Origin: an uncultured Alphaproteobacteria bacterium
GTDB lineage: Bacteria; Pseudomonadota; Alphaproteobacteria; Caulobacterales; Caulobacteraceae
DNA: 64,000 bases
Assembly (NCBI GenBank): GCA_903860975.1
Contig: CAIOSI010000040.1
Coordinates: 1 to 64,000 of the forward strand
Direction: 5' to 3'
Part shown: positions 7,451 to 17,038 of the stretch, piece by piece
How positions within the stretch are numbered: position 1 is the stretch's first letter
Layout of the letters: every line of letters begins with the position of its first letter
Notes under the pieces: generated by a model
What the model was told of the DNA's origin: nothing
Seen by the model: only the letters and a program-made list of their open reading frames with translations
Database searches by the model: none
Translations under genes and position numbers: made by a program

Positions 7451-8803
7451 ATGCCCGACACCGTGGCTCCGCATCCTGCGGTCGCAAACGATGAACCGCC
7501 GGCCGGCCGGCTGCTCAGAACGTGGTGGCGATTAATGGATGTTCGGGTCGGGCTCGTCCCTGCACCGGTGTTTGTCACGGTCATCGCGCTTACGGCCTAC
7601 TTTGTCAGTCAGGGCAAAGTCCCCTCGGACATTTTGATGAACATCGCCGTTTTGGCCGTCGGCGGCTTTGCCTGCGCTGAGGTCGGCAAGCGCCTGCCGG
7701 TGATCCGCAACATCGGGGCCGGAGCGATCTTTGCGACCTTCATTCCGTCCTATCTCGTTTTCGCTCACGCGCTCCCTGCGCCGCTCGTGATCTCGATCAC
7801 GAGCTTCACCAAGCAGAGCAACTTTCTCTATCTGTTTATCTGCTCGATCGTTGTGGGCTCCATACTGGGTATGGATCGCCGCCTACTCGTGGGCGGTTTC
7901 CTGAAGATCTTTGTGCCCTTGGTGCTGGGCTCGTTGATTGCCGGCGCAGTCGGCTGCGCAGTCGGCTCGGCGCTGGGGCTTGGCTTGCACCATACCCTCT
8001 TTAACATTGTCATTCCGATCATGGCTGGGGGTGTGGGCGAAGGTGCAATGCCGCTATCCATCGGCTATGGCCTGATCAGCCACCAGCCGCAGGGCGACCT
8101 TTTCGCCGAAATTCTACCGTCGGTGATGCTTGGTAGCCTCACGGCGATCATCATTGCGGGCGGCCTAAATTATCTAGGTAAGCTTCGCCCCGATCTTACG
8201 GGTGAGGGTCGGCTTCAAATCGGTGAAAACGACGTCGAGCTATCTGGCGACCCGGCGGTGAGGCCTCGCCCGGCCGCCGAGGTTCTTGCCGGTGCAACGA
8301 TCCTGGCGGTGACCCTCTACCTGCTGGGTACAGTCGCCCAGAAACTCTGGGATTTCCCCGCGCCTGTGGTGATGCTGCTGCTAACCGTAATCCTGAAGCT
8401 CGGCAGATTGGTCTCGCCCGACCTCGAACAAGGGGCCTACGGTCTCTACCAATTCTTCCGCACCGCGGTGACCTATCCGCTGCTGTTTGCGATCGGCGTG
8501 GCCATGACGCCTTGGGATAAGTTGATCGCCGCGTTCAACGCATCAACTCTGATCACCATCGTCGCCACCGTGTCGACCCTGATCGGGACGGGCTTTCTGC
8601 TGGCCCGGTTCCTGAAGATGCATCCGATCGATGTGGCGATCGTCAACGCGTGCCACTCTGGCCAGGGCGGTACGGGCGACGTGGCGATCCTGACCGCCGC
8701 CAACCGGCTGCAGTTGATGCCTTTCGCACAGATCGCCACGCGCATCGGCGGCGCGATTACGGTGACGTTGGCGCTGATCGCTTTTAGGGCCTTCGCGGGA
8801 TGA
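7451..8803 (+). CDS. 2-hydroxycarboxylate transporter (CitS/CitP/MaeP type)
   Basis: Inner-membrane symporter of 450 residues belonging to the 2HCT family (TC 2.A.24), which takes up citrate, malate or related acids with Na+ or H+. The two family signatures are present. One is the first re-entrant-loop motif GGVGEGAMPLS at 193-203. The other is the second-half motif CHSGQGGTGD (401-410), continuing to MPFAQIATRIGGA, where Arg431 fits the substrate-carboxylate-binding arginine known from CitS. About eleven hydrophobic segments can be traced. The N-terminal 25 residues are a soluble extension. No citrate lyase, malate dehydrogenase or oxaloacetate decarboxylase is adjacent. The kinase/regulator pair is divergent and might control it. 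Substrate is not predictable from sequence alone. Confidence 0.9.
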   Translation: MPDTVAPHPAVANDEPPAGRLLRTWWRLMDVRVGLVPAPVFVTVIALTAYFVSQGKVPSDILMNIAVLAVGGFACAEVGKRLPVIRNIGAGAIFATFIPSYLVFAHALPAPLVISITSFTKQSNFLYLFICSIVVGSILGMDRRLLVGGFLKIFVPLVLGSLIAGAVGCAVGSALGLGLHHTLFNIVIPIMAGGVGEGAMPLSIGYGLISHQPQGDLFAEILPSVMLGSLTAIIIAGGLNYLGKLRPDLTGEGRLQIGENDVELSGDPAVRPRPAAEVLAGATILAVTLYLLGTVAQKLWDFPAPVVMLLLTVILKLGRLVSPDLEQGAYGLYQFFRTAVTYPLLFAIGVAMTPWDKLIAAFNASTLITIVATVSTLIGTGFLLARFLKMHPIDVAIVNACHSGQGGTGDVAILTAANRLQLMPFAQIATRIGGAITVTLALIAFRAFAG

Positions 8804-9260
8804 TCGGGCAGATAGACCGATCCCCAATCATCGGGGCCGTTCGGTGGCCCGACCTGTTGAAGAGCTGCGAACGCCCCGGCCAGAACGCGTAGCGCCGCCT
8901 GTCGCAAGCGCGATAAGAGGCCTCGAACTGTCGCAGACCTTTTTCCCTGCGCCGCTCCGCGCACTTTAATTTTACTCTGAAGGGTTCGACCACGCAGACT
9001 TCACGATGGCAGGGCGCGCACCGGGCGGCGCGCATGCCCCTTCGGTATCGACCCGTCGTGATGGCGGCCAACAAGGCCCGCAGGGCTGATGTCGGCGCGG
9101 TTTAACCCGATGCGACACTCCAGAGTTTGAGCCAGCCCTCGAAAATGACGGCCGCTTCCGCCGCCATCAGCTGCGTTCGCCAGCCCAGCAGGGCTGAGCC
9201 TCGATGGAGGAGGGTGCGCCTGGCTGGCGACGTCAGGAACCGTAAATGAGGCCGCCGCCA
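8804..9260. other. 457-bp gap between convergent genes
   Basis: The CitS-type transporter ends at 8803 and the leftward GlcNAc operon ends at 9261, so this is a shared 3' region. Short open frames on the minus strand show no recognisable protein. A weak CCCC/GGGG hairpin sits near 8823-8837, just after the transporter stop, without a T-run. I see nothing else definable. Confidence 0.35.
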
Positions 9261-11000
9261 CTACGCGGCAGGAACGCCTGAATTTACCAGCGCTTCGGCC
9301 ACCGCTTTTGCATTTGGCCCGAGCAGTAGATGCACACTGTTTGCCCCCGGTCGCGCGATCCCCCGGACGCCCAGGCCGCCCAGTGAGATTTCATCAATGG
9401 CCTCGACGCTGGCCATCTCGATGTAGATCCGGCTTGCGCAAAGGCCGCAGCCTTTCAAATTGTCCCGGCCGCCAAGCGCTTTCAGCCAGGGTAGGGCGTC
9501 CAAGTTGGCGACTGCCGGCTCGGCGACTAAGGCTGCGTCATTGTCTGCGGCTGCCTTCTGCAGCGCGCCAACGGCATCGCGGATTTCGCCTGCGACCTGA
9601 TCGGCAAGCGGCCCCAGCACCACCTGGAGGCTATTGGCGGAGGGGCGTACGAGCCCCTTTGCGCCGAGCGCCTTTAGCCTGGGCTCGTCGATGGCGGCCT
9701 GATCTGCAATCACCAGGCGCAGGCGCGTCGTGCAGGCGTCGACACTGACGAGGTTCTGAGCGCCGCCGAGCGCGGCGACAAACGCCTGCGCCCGATCACT
9801 CGCGCTCGCCGGCGTGGCGGCCGTCTGGCCCTCAATGTCGCGCCCGGGCGTCTTCAGGTCGAAGCGGACGATCGCCCAACGAAAGACCCCGTAATAAAGC
9901 GCGAAATAAGCCAGGCCGACGGGGGCCAGCAGCAGCGGCTTCGTCGCCTTGCTGAAGTTCAAGACGTAGTCGAAGAGGCCTGCAGAGAAGCCAAACCCCA
10001 GCTTTACGCCGAGGATGTCCATCACAACAAAAGCCAAACCCGTAAGGCCGGCGTGCAGGGCGAAGAGCAGAGGCGCCAAGAAGATGAAACTGAACTCGAT
10101 GGGCTCGGTGACGCCGGTCAGAAACGAGGTCAGGGCCATTGACAGCAGCATGCCGCCAACGGCCTTGCGCCGCCCCTGAGGGGCGGCGTGATACATCGCC
10201 AGGCAAGCTGCCGGCAGGCCGAACATCATCACCGGGAAGAAGCCAGCCATAAACACGCCGGCGCTTGGATCGCCGGCGAAGAACCGCTTCAAGTCTCCGG
10301 TTGCCCCGTGAAAATCGCCGACGATGAACCAGGCGACATTGTTGAGGATATGGTGCAGGCCAGTGACGATCAGGATGCGGTTTGCAAGGCCATAGGCGAA
10401 GAGGCCCAGGCGGCCGGATCCGACGATGGCGTGGCTCAATCCATCGAGCCCGCCGCTCAAGGCATCGTACGCGCCGCCGATCAGGCCGGCCATAACCAGG
10501 CCGCCTAGGCCCGCCAAAATTGGCACGAACCGGCGTCCGCCGAAGAAGGCGAGATATTCGGGCAGCTTTATATTGGAAAATCGATTGTAGAAGAGTCCGC
10601 CGACGAGGCCTGACGCGATGCCGATCGGCACGCCGAGCTTGCCCACGGCCTTGGTTTTGAATGCCGCTTTCGCGAGATCTACAGCGTCACCGGCCAGGCC
10701 CTTCAAGGCATCTGCAGGGACGTGCAGCAGGCTCTGAGCGCCTTGTGTCGCGATCAGGAAACACACAACACCGGCGAGGCTGGCAGCGCCGTTGTTGCTT
10801 TGGGCTAATCCCACGGCGACGCCTGCAGCGAACAGCAAGCCGAGGTTGGAGAAGATCGCATCGCCCGCGGCGGCAACGAAGGGGATGTTCAGAAGATCAG
10901 GCTGACCCAGTCTTAGAAGCAAGCCTGCCACGGGCAGCACCGCGATCGGCAGCATCAGGGCCCGACCCAGCGACTGCAAGGCTTCAAGCGGCGAGCGCAT
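9261..11000 (-). CDS. nagE: PTS N-acetylglucosamine-type EIIC-EIIB with a second EIIB-like domain
   Basis: Membrane permease of the glucose/GlcNAc PTS superfamily, which imports the sugar and phosphorylates it. Residues 1-380 form EIIC, with the conserved GLHH (214-217) and GVTEPIEF (296-303, Glu299-Pro300 loop). A linker leads to an EIIB domain (about 405-478) with phospho-Cys423 in DACTTRLRL. A second EIIB-like domain (about 500-575) carries Cys521 where the phospho-Cys would sit (GLCASRIYI), although its surrounding motif is changed. There is no EIIA; that is supplied by the neighbouring fusion protein, whose stop lies 2 bp upstream. Last gene of the six-gene leftward operon. GlcNAc specificity is inferred from nagA and GH20 in the same operon. 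Confidence 0.9.
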   Translation of the reverse strand: MRSPLEALQSLGRALMLPIAVLPVAGLLLRLGQPDLLNIPFVAAAGDAIFSNLGLLFAAGVAVGLAQSNNGAASLAGVVCFLIATQGAQSLLHVPADALKGLAGDAVDLAKAAFKTKAVGKLGVPIGIASGLVGGLFYNRFSNIKLPEYLAFFGGRRFVPILAGLGGLVMAGLIGGAYDALSGGLDGLSHAIVGSGRLGLFAYGLANRILIVTGLHHILNNVAWFIVGDFHGATGDLKRFFAGDPSAGVFMAGFFPVMMFGLPAACLAMYHAAPQGRRKAVGGMLLSMALTSFLTGVTEPIEFSFIFLAPLLFALHAGLTGLAFVVMDILGVKLGFGFSAGLFDYVLNFSKATKPLLLAPVGLAYFALYYGVFRWAIVRFDLKTPGRDIEGQTAATPASASDRAQAFVAALGGAQNLVSVDACTTRLRLVIADQAAIDEPRLKALGAKGLVRPSANSLQVVLGPLADQVAGEIRDAVGALQKAAADNDAALVAEPAVANLDALPWLKALGGRDNLKGCGLCASRIYIEMASVEAIDEISLGGLGVRGIARPGANSVHLLLGPNAKAVAEALVNSGVPAA

Positions 11001-11002
11001 GG

Positions 11003-13507
11003 TTAGGCCCCTCCGTTGAGGAACGTATAACTGAGCGCGCGAACCTCCTGGGCAGACGTTGCACCCAGCGCCGATTGAGCGAGCTGTTGGCAGGCTTGCG
11101 CGGACAAAGTGCGGATCAACGCCTTGGCCTCGGGGATTGTGGCGGATGTCATCGACAGCTGGCTGACGCCCAGGCCAATCAGAATCGGGATCGCGGCAAG
11201 GTCACCCGCCAGCCCGCCGCAGACGCTTATCCTGAGCCCTTGGCTCGAGCCGCCGATACAGGTTTGATGGACCAACCGCAGCACAGAGGGATCCAGACCA
11301 TCGGCTTCGGCCGCCAGCTGCGGATGAGCGCGGTCCATCGCCAGCGCGTACTGAGTGAGGTCGTTGGTGCCGATGGAGAGGAAGTCAGCTTCCTTCGCCA
11401 ACTTGTCGGCTATCACCGCCGCAGCGGGCGTCTCGATCATAACCCCGAGTTCGAGACGAGCCTGGATGCCTAGGTCGCTTTGCGCCGCGACGAGAGCTGC
11501 ACGCACAGCGCGCACTTGCGAGGGGTTAGACACCATTGGGATCATGATGCTGCATTTGCCAGGCGGCATGACCCTCAAAATGGCGCGCAGCTGCGTCTGC
11601 AGCATCTGTGGGTGACGCAGCAACAGGCGCACGCCTCGCAGGCCGAGGGCAGGATTTTCCTCCATCGCCTGCGGCAGGTAGGCGACGGGCTTGTCGCCGC
11701 CAATGTCCAATAATCGGATGACGATCGGCCGGGTGCCCAGAGCATCGGCAATCGCTTGATAGTCTCTGGTTTGCTCGTCCTCGTCGGGTGCCGTCTCGCG
11801 GTCCAGGAACAGAAACTCGGTGCGCAACAGGCCCGAGCCTTCAGCGCCACTTGCGACTGCGGCCTGCGCCTCTGAGAGAGAGCCAAGGTTGGCCAATATC
11901 GGTATGGCCGTTCCATCTGCCAGCTTTGCGGGATCACCAGCTGCGGCACGTGCAGCTTGTCCCTGCGCTGCGCGAGCCGTCAACTGACCGTGTGCGGCCG
12001 CGAGCTCGGCGGCGTTGGGCGAAACCTGCAAGACCCCTGAATCGGCGTCGAGGATCAGGGTTGCGCCATCGGGGATCGCCGCCAGCCTTGCCCCCATCGC
12101 GACCAGAGCGGGAAGCCCCATCGCGCTGGCCAATATCGCGACGTGAGAGGTCGGCCCGCCACCGCCGGTACAGATTCCCGCCAGCCGGCCTGGCAGGATA
12201 TTCATAAGCTGAGAGGGGAACAGCTCATCGGCCAAAAGGATGGCGCCAGCTGGAAGCTCTGCCTCAAGGTCTGTTTCCCCGGCCAGCGCTAACAACACCC
12301 GCCGCTCAAGATCGAGAAGGTCATCGATCCGTTCGGCGATCCGCCGGTCGGCCAGGCTCTGCAAGGCCTCGACGAAACCGCCAACGGCGGCCTTCCAAGC
12401 AAAGCCGGCGGATTTGCCCTCCTCGATCAGACAATCAGCTTTGCCTTTGAGTATCGGATCATCCAGGAAGGCGGCGTGTGCGCCCAAGATTGCGCGGTGG
12501 GTCGTCTCGGGAGCGTGGGCGATGGCCGAGGCGACCTGGGCGGCGACCTCACTTAAGGCGGCTCTGAGGGCAAGCCGCTCATGGTCCACGCCTTGGCCTT
12601 CTTCGGGCGTCACAATCTCCAGGCGGGCCAGGCGCGCGGCGACGCCGATGGCGAGGCCTGGCGCGGCCATCAATCCACGCAGAGGACCGCCGTTGGTCAC
12701 AGGAGACGCCTTTGGCGGTCGCCGTGTGGGGGCCAGAGCCTTCGTCTCATCCATGCCGCTCTCAATCAGCGCGACGATGGCAGACAGCGCGGCCTCAGCG
12801 TCGGGGCCCAAGGCGGAGAGCACGGCGGTGTCGCCGTGTTGCAGGCCAAGCGCCATCACCCCAACCGGGCTGCGCGCGCTGGCCGTTCGGCCGGCCCAGG
12901 CAAATGTAACCTCGGCGTTGAACGCGGCGGCGCACTGCGCCAGGCGTGCGGCTGGCCGAGCGTGTAAGCCATGAGCCAGGGGGATGATGACGACCCGGGT
13001 GGCGCCAGGACTGGCAGATCGCAACGGTGTTGCTGCGGCCTCTTGGCCTGGGCTCAGCCGCATCAGGATATCGCCTGCCGATACCCGTCGATCGGCTTGA
13101 CTCATCACAATTCTGAAGCCGGCGGCCTGCGTGATGATCATCGTGGAAACGAGACTGACGGCCCGCCGCGCAAGCAGATCCAGGTCGAAGCTAATCAGCC
13201 GATCGCCTGCTTTTACCGACTGCCCGTTGGCGACATGCGGTTCGAACCCTGTGCCACCCAGGGCGACGGTCTCAAGGCCGATATGCAGCAAGATCTCGAT
13301 ACCAGCCGTGGTCCGCAAGCTGACGGCATGATGCGCAGCATGCAGGCTCATCACCATCCCGTCGCAAGGCGCTTTGAGCACGCCGCTGGTTGGATCGATG
13401 GCGATACCTTCGCCCAGCATGGCTTGAGCGAAGACCGGGTCCGGCACTTCCGCCAGGCTGCAGGACCAGCCGGCCAGTGGTGAAAGCAGGACAAGGTCAG
13501 CGGCCAA
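11003..13507 (-). CDS. PTS fusion protein EIIA(Glc)-HPr-Enzyme I
   Basis: An 834-residue cytoplasmic phosphocarrier chain in one polypeptide. EIIA of the glucose type spans about 1-150, with His75 in LLHIGLETV. HPr spans about 170-255, with His182 in AHGLHARPAA. Enzyme I spans about 275-834, with phospho-His455 in GGGGPTSHVAI and the PEP-binding C-terminal barrel (LLDIGGDKP, a RTEFLF motif, and the SIGTNDLTQY and VCGGLAGD regions). It would take phosphate from PEP and hand it to the EIIB domains of the adjacent permease, giving a PTS independent of any other EI/HPr. Its 5' end overlaps the GH20 gene by 11 bp and its 3' end is 2 bp from the permease gene, implying coupled translation. The same fusion order is known in other GlcNAc operons of proteobacteria. 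Confidence 0.93.
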   Translation of the reverse strand: MAADLVLLSPLAGWSCSLAEVPDPVFAQAMLGEGIAIDPTSGVLKAPCDGMVMSLHAAHHAVSLRTTAGIEILLHIGLETVALGGTGFEPHVANGQSVKAGDRLISFDLDLLARRAVSLVSTMIITQAAGFRIVMSQADRRVSAGDILMRLSPGQEAAATPLRSASPGATRVVIIPLAHGLHARPAARLAQCAAAFNAEVTFAWAGRTASARSPVGVMALGLQHGDTAVLSALGPDAEAALSAIVALIESGMDETKALAPTRRPPKASPVTNGGPLRGLMAAPGLAIGVAARLARLEIVTPEEGQGVDHERLALRAALSEVAAQVASAIAHAPETTHRAILGAHAAFLDDPILKGKADCLIEEGKSAGFAWKAAVGGFVEALQSLADRRIAERIDDLLDLERRVLLALAGETDLEAELPAGAILLADELFPSQLMNILPGRLAGICTGGGGPTSHVAILASAMGLPALVAMGARLAAIPDGATLILDADSGVLQVSPNAAELAAAHGQLTARAAQGQAARAAAGDPAKLADGTAIPILANLGSLSEAQAAVASGAEGSGLLRTEFLFLDRETAPDEDEQTRDYQAIADALGTRPIVIRLLDIGGDKPVAYLPQAMEENPALGLRGVRLLLRHPQMLQTQLRAILRVMPPGKCSIMIPMVSNPSQVRAVRAALVAAQSDLGIQARLELGVMIETPAAAVIADKLAKEADFLSIGTNDLTQYALAMDRAHPQLAAEADGLDPSVLRLVHQTCIGGSSQGLRISVCGGLAGDLAAIPILIGLGVSQLSMTSATIPEAKALIRTLSAQACQQLAQSALGATSAQEVRALSYTFLNGGA

Positions 13508-15848
13508 CGGAGGCTCCGGATGCTACGAGGGTCACGCGGCCGAGCGCCCACATCGGGTCCAGGCTCGTTTCAGTGAACATAAAGCAAAGGTCGTGAAGGC
13601 CAGCGGCGGTGGCTATTGGGCCTTTCAGGACGGTGGACCCAAGGGACACGCTGGCGGGCGCCAAAGGCAGACGGGCGACAACTGGGCCCGTGCAGCTACC
13701 CTGGCGAACTTCCAACTCACCCTTCGCCGTTGTTGGTGGATGCAGCACGATCTTCTGGCGATCGTCGCCGATCTGGAAGTTGAACGGGAGCTGGCCGACC
13801 GCGGCTTCGATCGATTTTACGCCCGTCAGGTCAGCGGCTTCGAAGGTCCAGCACGGGTTCATGATGTCGATCAGGTAGCGCGCGCGTGCTCCACGTATCG
13901 GGGCCTGCCCCTCGAGATTCAATGCGATCTTGTGGGTGCAAAGCTTGAGTTCCTGGCTCGTCCGCGTCCGCATTGACCGACTGTCGACACGGATTTCGCT
14001 GGCGGCCGCCAATTGCTCTCCGTTGCGGAAGGCTGCTGCGTGCACGGTGACCGGTGCCGGGATGTCGATCGGTGTCTCGTAATGTGCCGACGCCACCGTC
14101 GGCAGCTTGCCGTCGAGCGTGTAATGGATTTCGCCTAAGCCCTCTGCGCCAGCAAGTGTCAGCCGAGCACCGGCACCCTGAGGGGACGCCAGACCGTAGA
14201 CGGACATCGGGACGGGATCATAGATTTCTCCAAGGGCGCGCTCCCGGGCGAGCTCGGCGGGAAGTCGGTCCGCGAAGTCGCTCCAGCTTCGGCGGGCGGT
14301 CGGTGTCCATGCACTTTCGGCAAGCGCCAGAGCACGTGGGAACATCATCAAGCTCATGCGTTCCTCGGTACGCATGTGCTCGGTCCAGAGGTTGGCCTGA
14401 AGGCCCAGGATGTGGGCCCGATCGGCTGCGTTCAGTCCGCCAGGAATTGGATCGAAGTTGTAAACGTCCTTTAGAGAAATCACGGCACCACGACCTGGAG
14501 GCTCCTGGGGCGAGGCGCTGGCCCGGTTGTCCAGATAGAACACCGGGGCAGGCGACAGCACGGCATCGTGACCGAACTTGGCGGCGATGAAAGCGCCATC
14601 TGCGCCCCGCCATGAGGTGATCGCTGCGCCCTGCGGCGCACCGCCCAGAAGAATCTCATCCCAGCCGATCAATTTGCGTCCATGCGCCGCCAGAAAATGC
14701 CCGATGCGTCCGGTGAACCATCCCTGCAGGGCATCCTCATCGCCGATCCATAGCGACTTCATTCGCGCCTGGACGTCGCGATTGGATCGCCATTGGAGCT
14801 TTACCACCTCGTCGCCGCCGACGTGGATGAACTTGGACGGGAAGAGGTCCATGACCTCAACGAGCACGTCCTCAAGTATGGTGAAGCTCTTGTCGTCGAC
14901 GTTGTAGATATTGGGATTGATCCCCCAGTCTGAAGACGGTGCGGCCGGCGGAGGTATCGTCGAGGTCAATACAGGAAGGGCCGCGATGGCGGCCTGCGCG
15001 TGACCCGGCATCTCAATCTCCGGGACGATGGTGATGTGGTGCGCGGCGGCGTAGGCCACGATGTGGCGAACCTGGTCCTGGGTGTAGAAACCACCAATGC
15101 GCCGAGGCGCTTTGGTCTTCGGATCGATGTCGGCCGCCGCCGCCGCGCCAGCCGGAACGCGCCAGGCCCCAATGTCCGTAAGACGTGGATATTTCTTGAT
15201 CTCCAGCCGCCAGGCTTGGTCGTCCGTCAAATGCCATTGCAGGACATTCAGTTTGGCACGCGCCATCCGGTCGATCAGCGCCTCGATGAATGCGGGGCTC
15301 TGGAAGTGGCGTGCCGAGTCCAACAGCAGACCTCGCCACGCGAATAGCGGATGATCCTCGATCTTCATTGCAGCAAGGGTGATCGGTCCAGGCTGAGCGT
15401 TGGGCGTTAGCAACTGCCACAACGTCACTGCGCCATAGAATAGGCCAGCGTCGCTCGTCGCCGCGACCCGTGCCTGACCGCCTTCAATATCGACAGTGTA
15501 GGCCTCATCGCTCAAGCCGCTTGCACGCGAAAGAACGATGGACGCAGCGCCGATTGGCGCAACCTCGCTCGCGACGATTTTCAAATGCATCCCGCGCGTC
15601 TTGAGCACGAGGTCGCTCAGTTCATTGGCGATATGCAAGGCAGCCTGATCGCCTTGCGGCGCAACGATCGTGTCGCCATCGGAGACGACGACCGGGGTCG
15701 AGCCTTGCAAAGAGGTCACCAAAACGGGTGCCGGAATCACCTTGATGGCAAGAGCCGGCTGCGAGGTCTGGGCAGAGGTGGCCCCGGGGCTACCAATCAG
15801 CAACGCCAGGCCAAGCAAGATCTCAAGTCCGCGGCTGGCCCTAGCCAT
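13497..15848 (-). CDS. Beta-N-acetylhexosaminidase, GH20
   Basis: Exported glycoside hydrolase of 783 residues that removes terminal beta-linked GlcNAc (or GalNAc) from chitooligosaccharides or peptidoglycan fragments. It has a signal peptide at 1-26 (ends SAQT), the GH20b-like alpha/beta domain to about 160, and then the catalytic barrel. The Asp-Glu catalytic pair is Asp346-Glu347 in IHVGGDEV, with the substrate-binding motifs HLTDDQAWR and EIEMPGHA before it. A C-terminal extension of about 200 residues, with a chitobiase/c-like segment and an Ig-like stretch, follows the barrel. It overlaps nagA by 8 bp and the PTS fusion by 11 bp. The product GlcNAc is the expected substrate of the PTS encoded downstream. 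Confidence 0.93.
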   Translation of the reverse strand: MARASRGLEILLGLALLIGSPGATSAQTSQPALAIKVIPAPVLVTSLQGSTPVVVSDGDTIVAPQGDQAALHIANELSDLVLKTRGMHLKIVASEVAPIGAASIVLSRASGLSDEAYTVDIEGGQARVAATSDAGLFYGAVTLWQLLTPNAQPGPITLAAMKIEDHPLFAWRGLLLDSARHFQSPAFIEALIDRMARAKLNVLQWHLTDDQAWRLEIKKYPRLTDIGAWRVPAGAAAAADIDPKTKAPRRIGGFYTQDQVRHIVAYAAAHHITIVPEIEMPGHAQAAIAALPVLTSTIPPPAAPSSDWGINPNIYNVDDKSFTILEDVLVEVMDLFPSKFIHVGGDEVVKLQWRSNRDVQARMKSLWIGDEDALQGWFTGRIGHFLAAHGRKLIGWDEILLGGAPQGAAITSWRGADGAFIAAKFGHDAVLSPAPVFYLDNRASASPQEPPGRGAVISLKDVYNFDPIPGGLNAADRAHILGLQANLWTEHMRTEERMSLMMFPRALALAESAWTPTARRSWSDFADRLPAELARERALGEIYDPVPMSVYGLASPQGAGARLTLAGAEGLGEIHYTLDGKLPTVASAHYETPIDIPAPVTVHAAAFRNGEQLAAASEIRVDSRSMRTRTSQELKLCTHKIALNLEGQAPIRGARARYLIDIMNPCWTFEAADLTGVKSIEAAVGQLPFNFQIGDDRQKIVLHPPTTAKGELEVRQGSCTGPVVARLPLAPASVSLGSTVLKGPIATAAGLHDLCFMFTETSLDPMWALGRVTLVASGASVGR

Positions 15849-17025
15849 GGCTCACCCGGCCCTCGAGGTGTTGGCCGTCGCTCGCTGAAGATGTGTCCTG
15901 GCCGCCGATCCAAGTGTCGAGCACTTGGATATCGTCGTCGACCAGCACCAAGTCCGCGCGGTAACCCGGTGCGATCCGCCCCACCTCATCACCCAAACGC
16001 AGGAATTCCGCCGGATTGCGGCTCGCCATGCGCGAAGCCTCGGACAGACTGAGGCCAAGCAGCTTCATGGCATTTCGTACGGCGCTGGCCATGTCGAGAT
16101 CAGAACCTGCCAAGGTCCCGTGTTCGTCGAGGCAGATGCCTTGCTTTACGGTGATCACCTTTCCCTGGAGGACGAAGGTGCCGATGTCAGTGCCCACCGA
16201 AGGCATAGCGTCGCTGACCAGGATGAACCGGTCGTGCGGTTTGCAGCGGAGCGCTATGCCGAGCACGACCGGGTCGACGTGGTGGCCGTCGACGATCACG
16301 CTGCACCAGCTGGCTTGGTCGTCGAGCGCGGCGCCGACGACGCCGGGCTCACGACTGGTGAGCGGTGACATGGCGTTGAACAGGTGTGTGAAGCCAGACA
16401 ACCCGTGATCCAGAGCCGATCTTACAGTTGCGTAGGTCGCATTTGAGTGACCGGCGCAAACGATGAGGCCCGCTTTGACCAGCCGACGGATCATGTTCGG
16501 ATTGGTTATTTCCGGCGCGAGGGTCAGAAGCGTGCGTCCAGTCCCCAGCGAGGTCAGCAGGTCGAACGCGGCCTCGTCGATCCCTCGAAGCTTGGTGAGT
16601 TCATGAATTCCCTTCCGCTTTGGGTTGAGGAAGGGCCCCTCAATGTGAACGCCCAGGACGCCAGGCACACCTTCAGCGATCGAATTGCGCGTCGCAGCGA
16701 TCGCATCGGCGACCGCTAAAAGGTCGTCGCTGATTAGGGTCGGCAGGAAGCCCGTGGTGCCAAATTTGCGGTGAGCTTGGCCAATCGCAGCGATGGTCTT
16801 TGCCGTGGGTGCGTCGTTGAACAGAGCGCCGCCGCCGCCATTGACCTGGATATCAATGAATCCCGGAAGCAGGATCGCGCCCTTCAAATCGCGCTGATGT
16901 GTTTGCGTACCAAAGCTCGCCACCGGCCCGATTGCCGTAATTCGCGAACCGTTCAGCCGCACGGCGAGCCCGTCTTCGAGCCCGCTTTCGGTCATCACGC
17001 GGCCGTTTGCGAGTACGACGTCCAT
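15841..17025 (-). CDS. nagA: N-acetylglucosamine-6-phosphate deacetylase
   Basis: Cytoplasmic amidohydrolase of 394 residues that converts GlcNAc-6-P to glucosamine-6-P and acetate. The family layout is complete: PGFIDIQVNGGGG after strand 1, metal ligand Glu129 in HIEGPFLNPKRKGIH, His193 in GHSNAT, His214 in THLFNAMSPL, the phosphate-contacting His248-His249 in VDGHHV, and the catalytic Asp272 in VSDAMPS. It acts directly on the product of the PTS encoded by the same operon. The next enzyme, glucosamine-6-P deaminase (NagB), is not in the window. It is 13 bp downstream of the M28 peptidase gene. Confidence 0.96.
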   Translation of the reverse strand: MDVVLANGRVMTESGLEDGLAVRLNGSRITAIGPVASFGTQTHQRDLKGAILLPGFIDIQVNGGGGALFNDAPTAKTIAAIGQAHRKFGTTGFLPTLISDDLLAVADAIAATRNSIAEGVPGVLGVHIEGPFLNPKRKGIHELTKLRGIDEAAFDLLTSLGTGRTLLTLAPEITNPNMIRRLVKAGLIVCAGHSNATYATVRSALDHGLSGFTHLFNAMSPLTSREPGVVGAALDDQASWCSVIVDGHHVDPVVLGIALRCKPHDRFILVSDAMPSVGTDIGTFVLQGKVITVKQGICLDEHGTLAGSDLDMASAVRNAMKLLGLSLSEASRMASRNPAEFLRLGDEVGRIAPGYRADLVLVDDDIQVLDTWIGGQDTSSASDGQHLEGRVSHG

Positions 17026-17038
17026 CGGGTGTTTTCGG

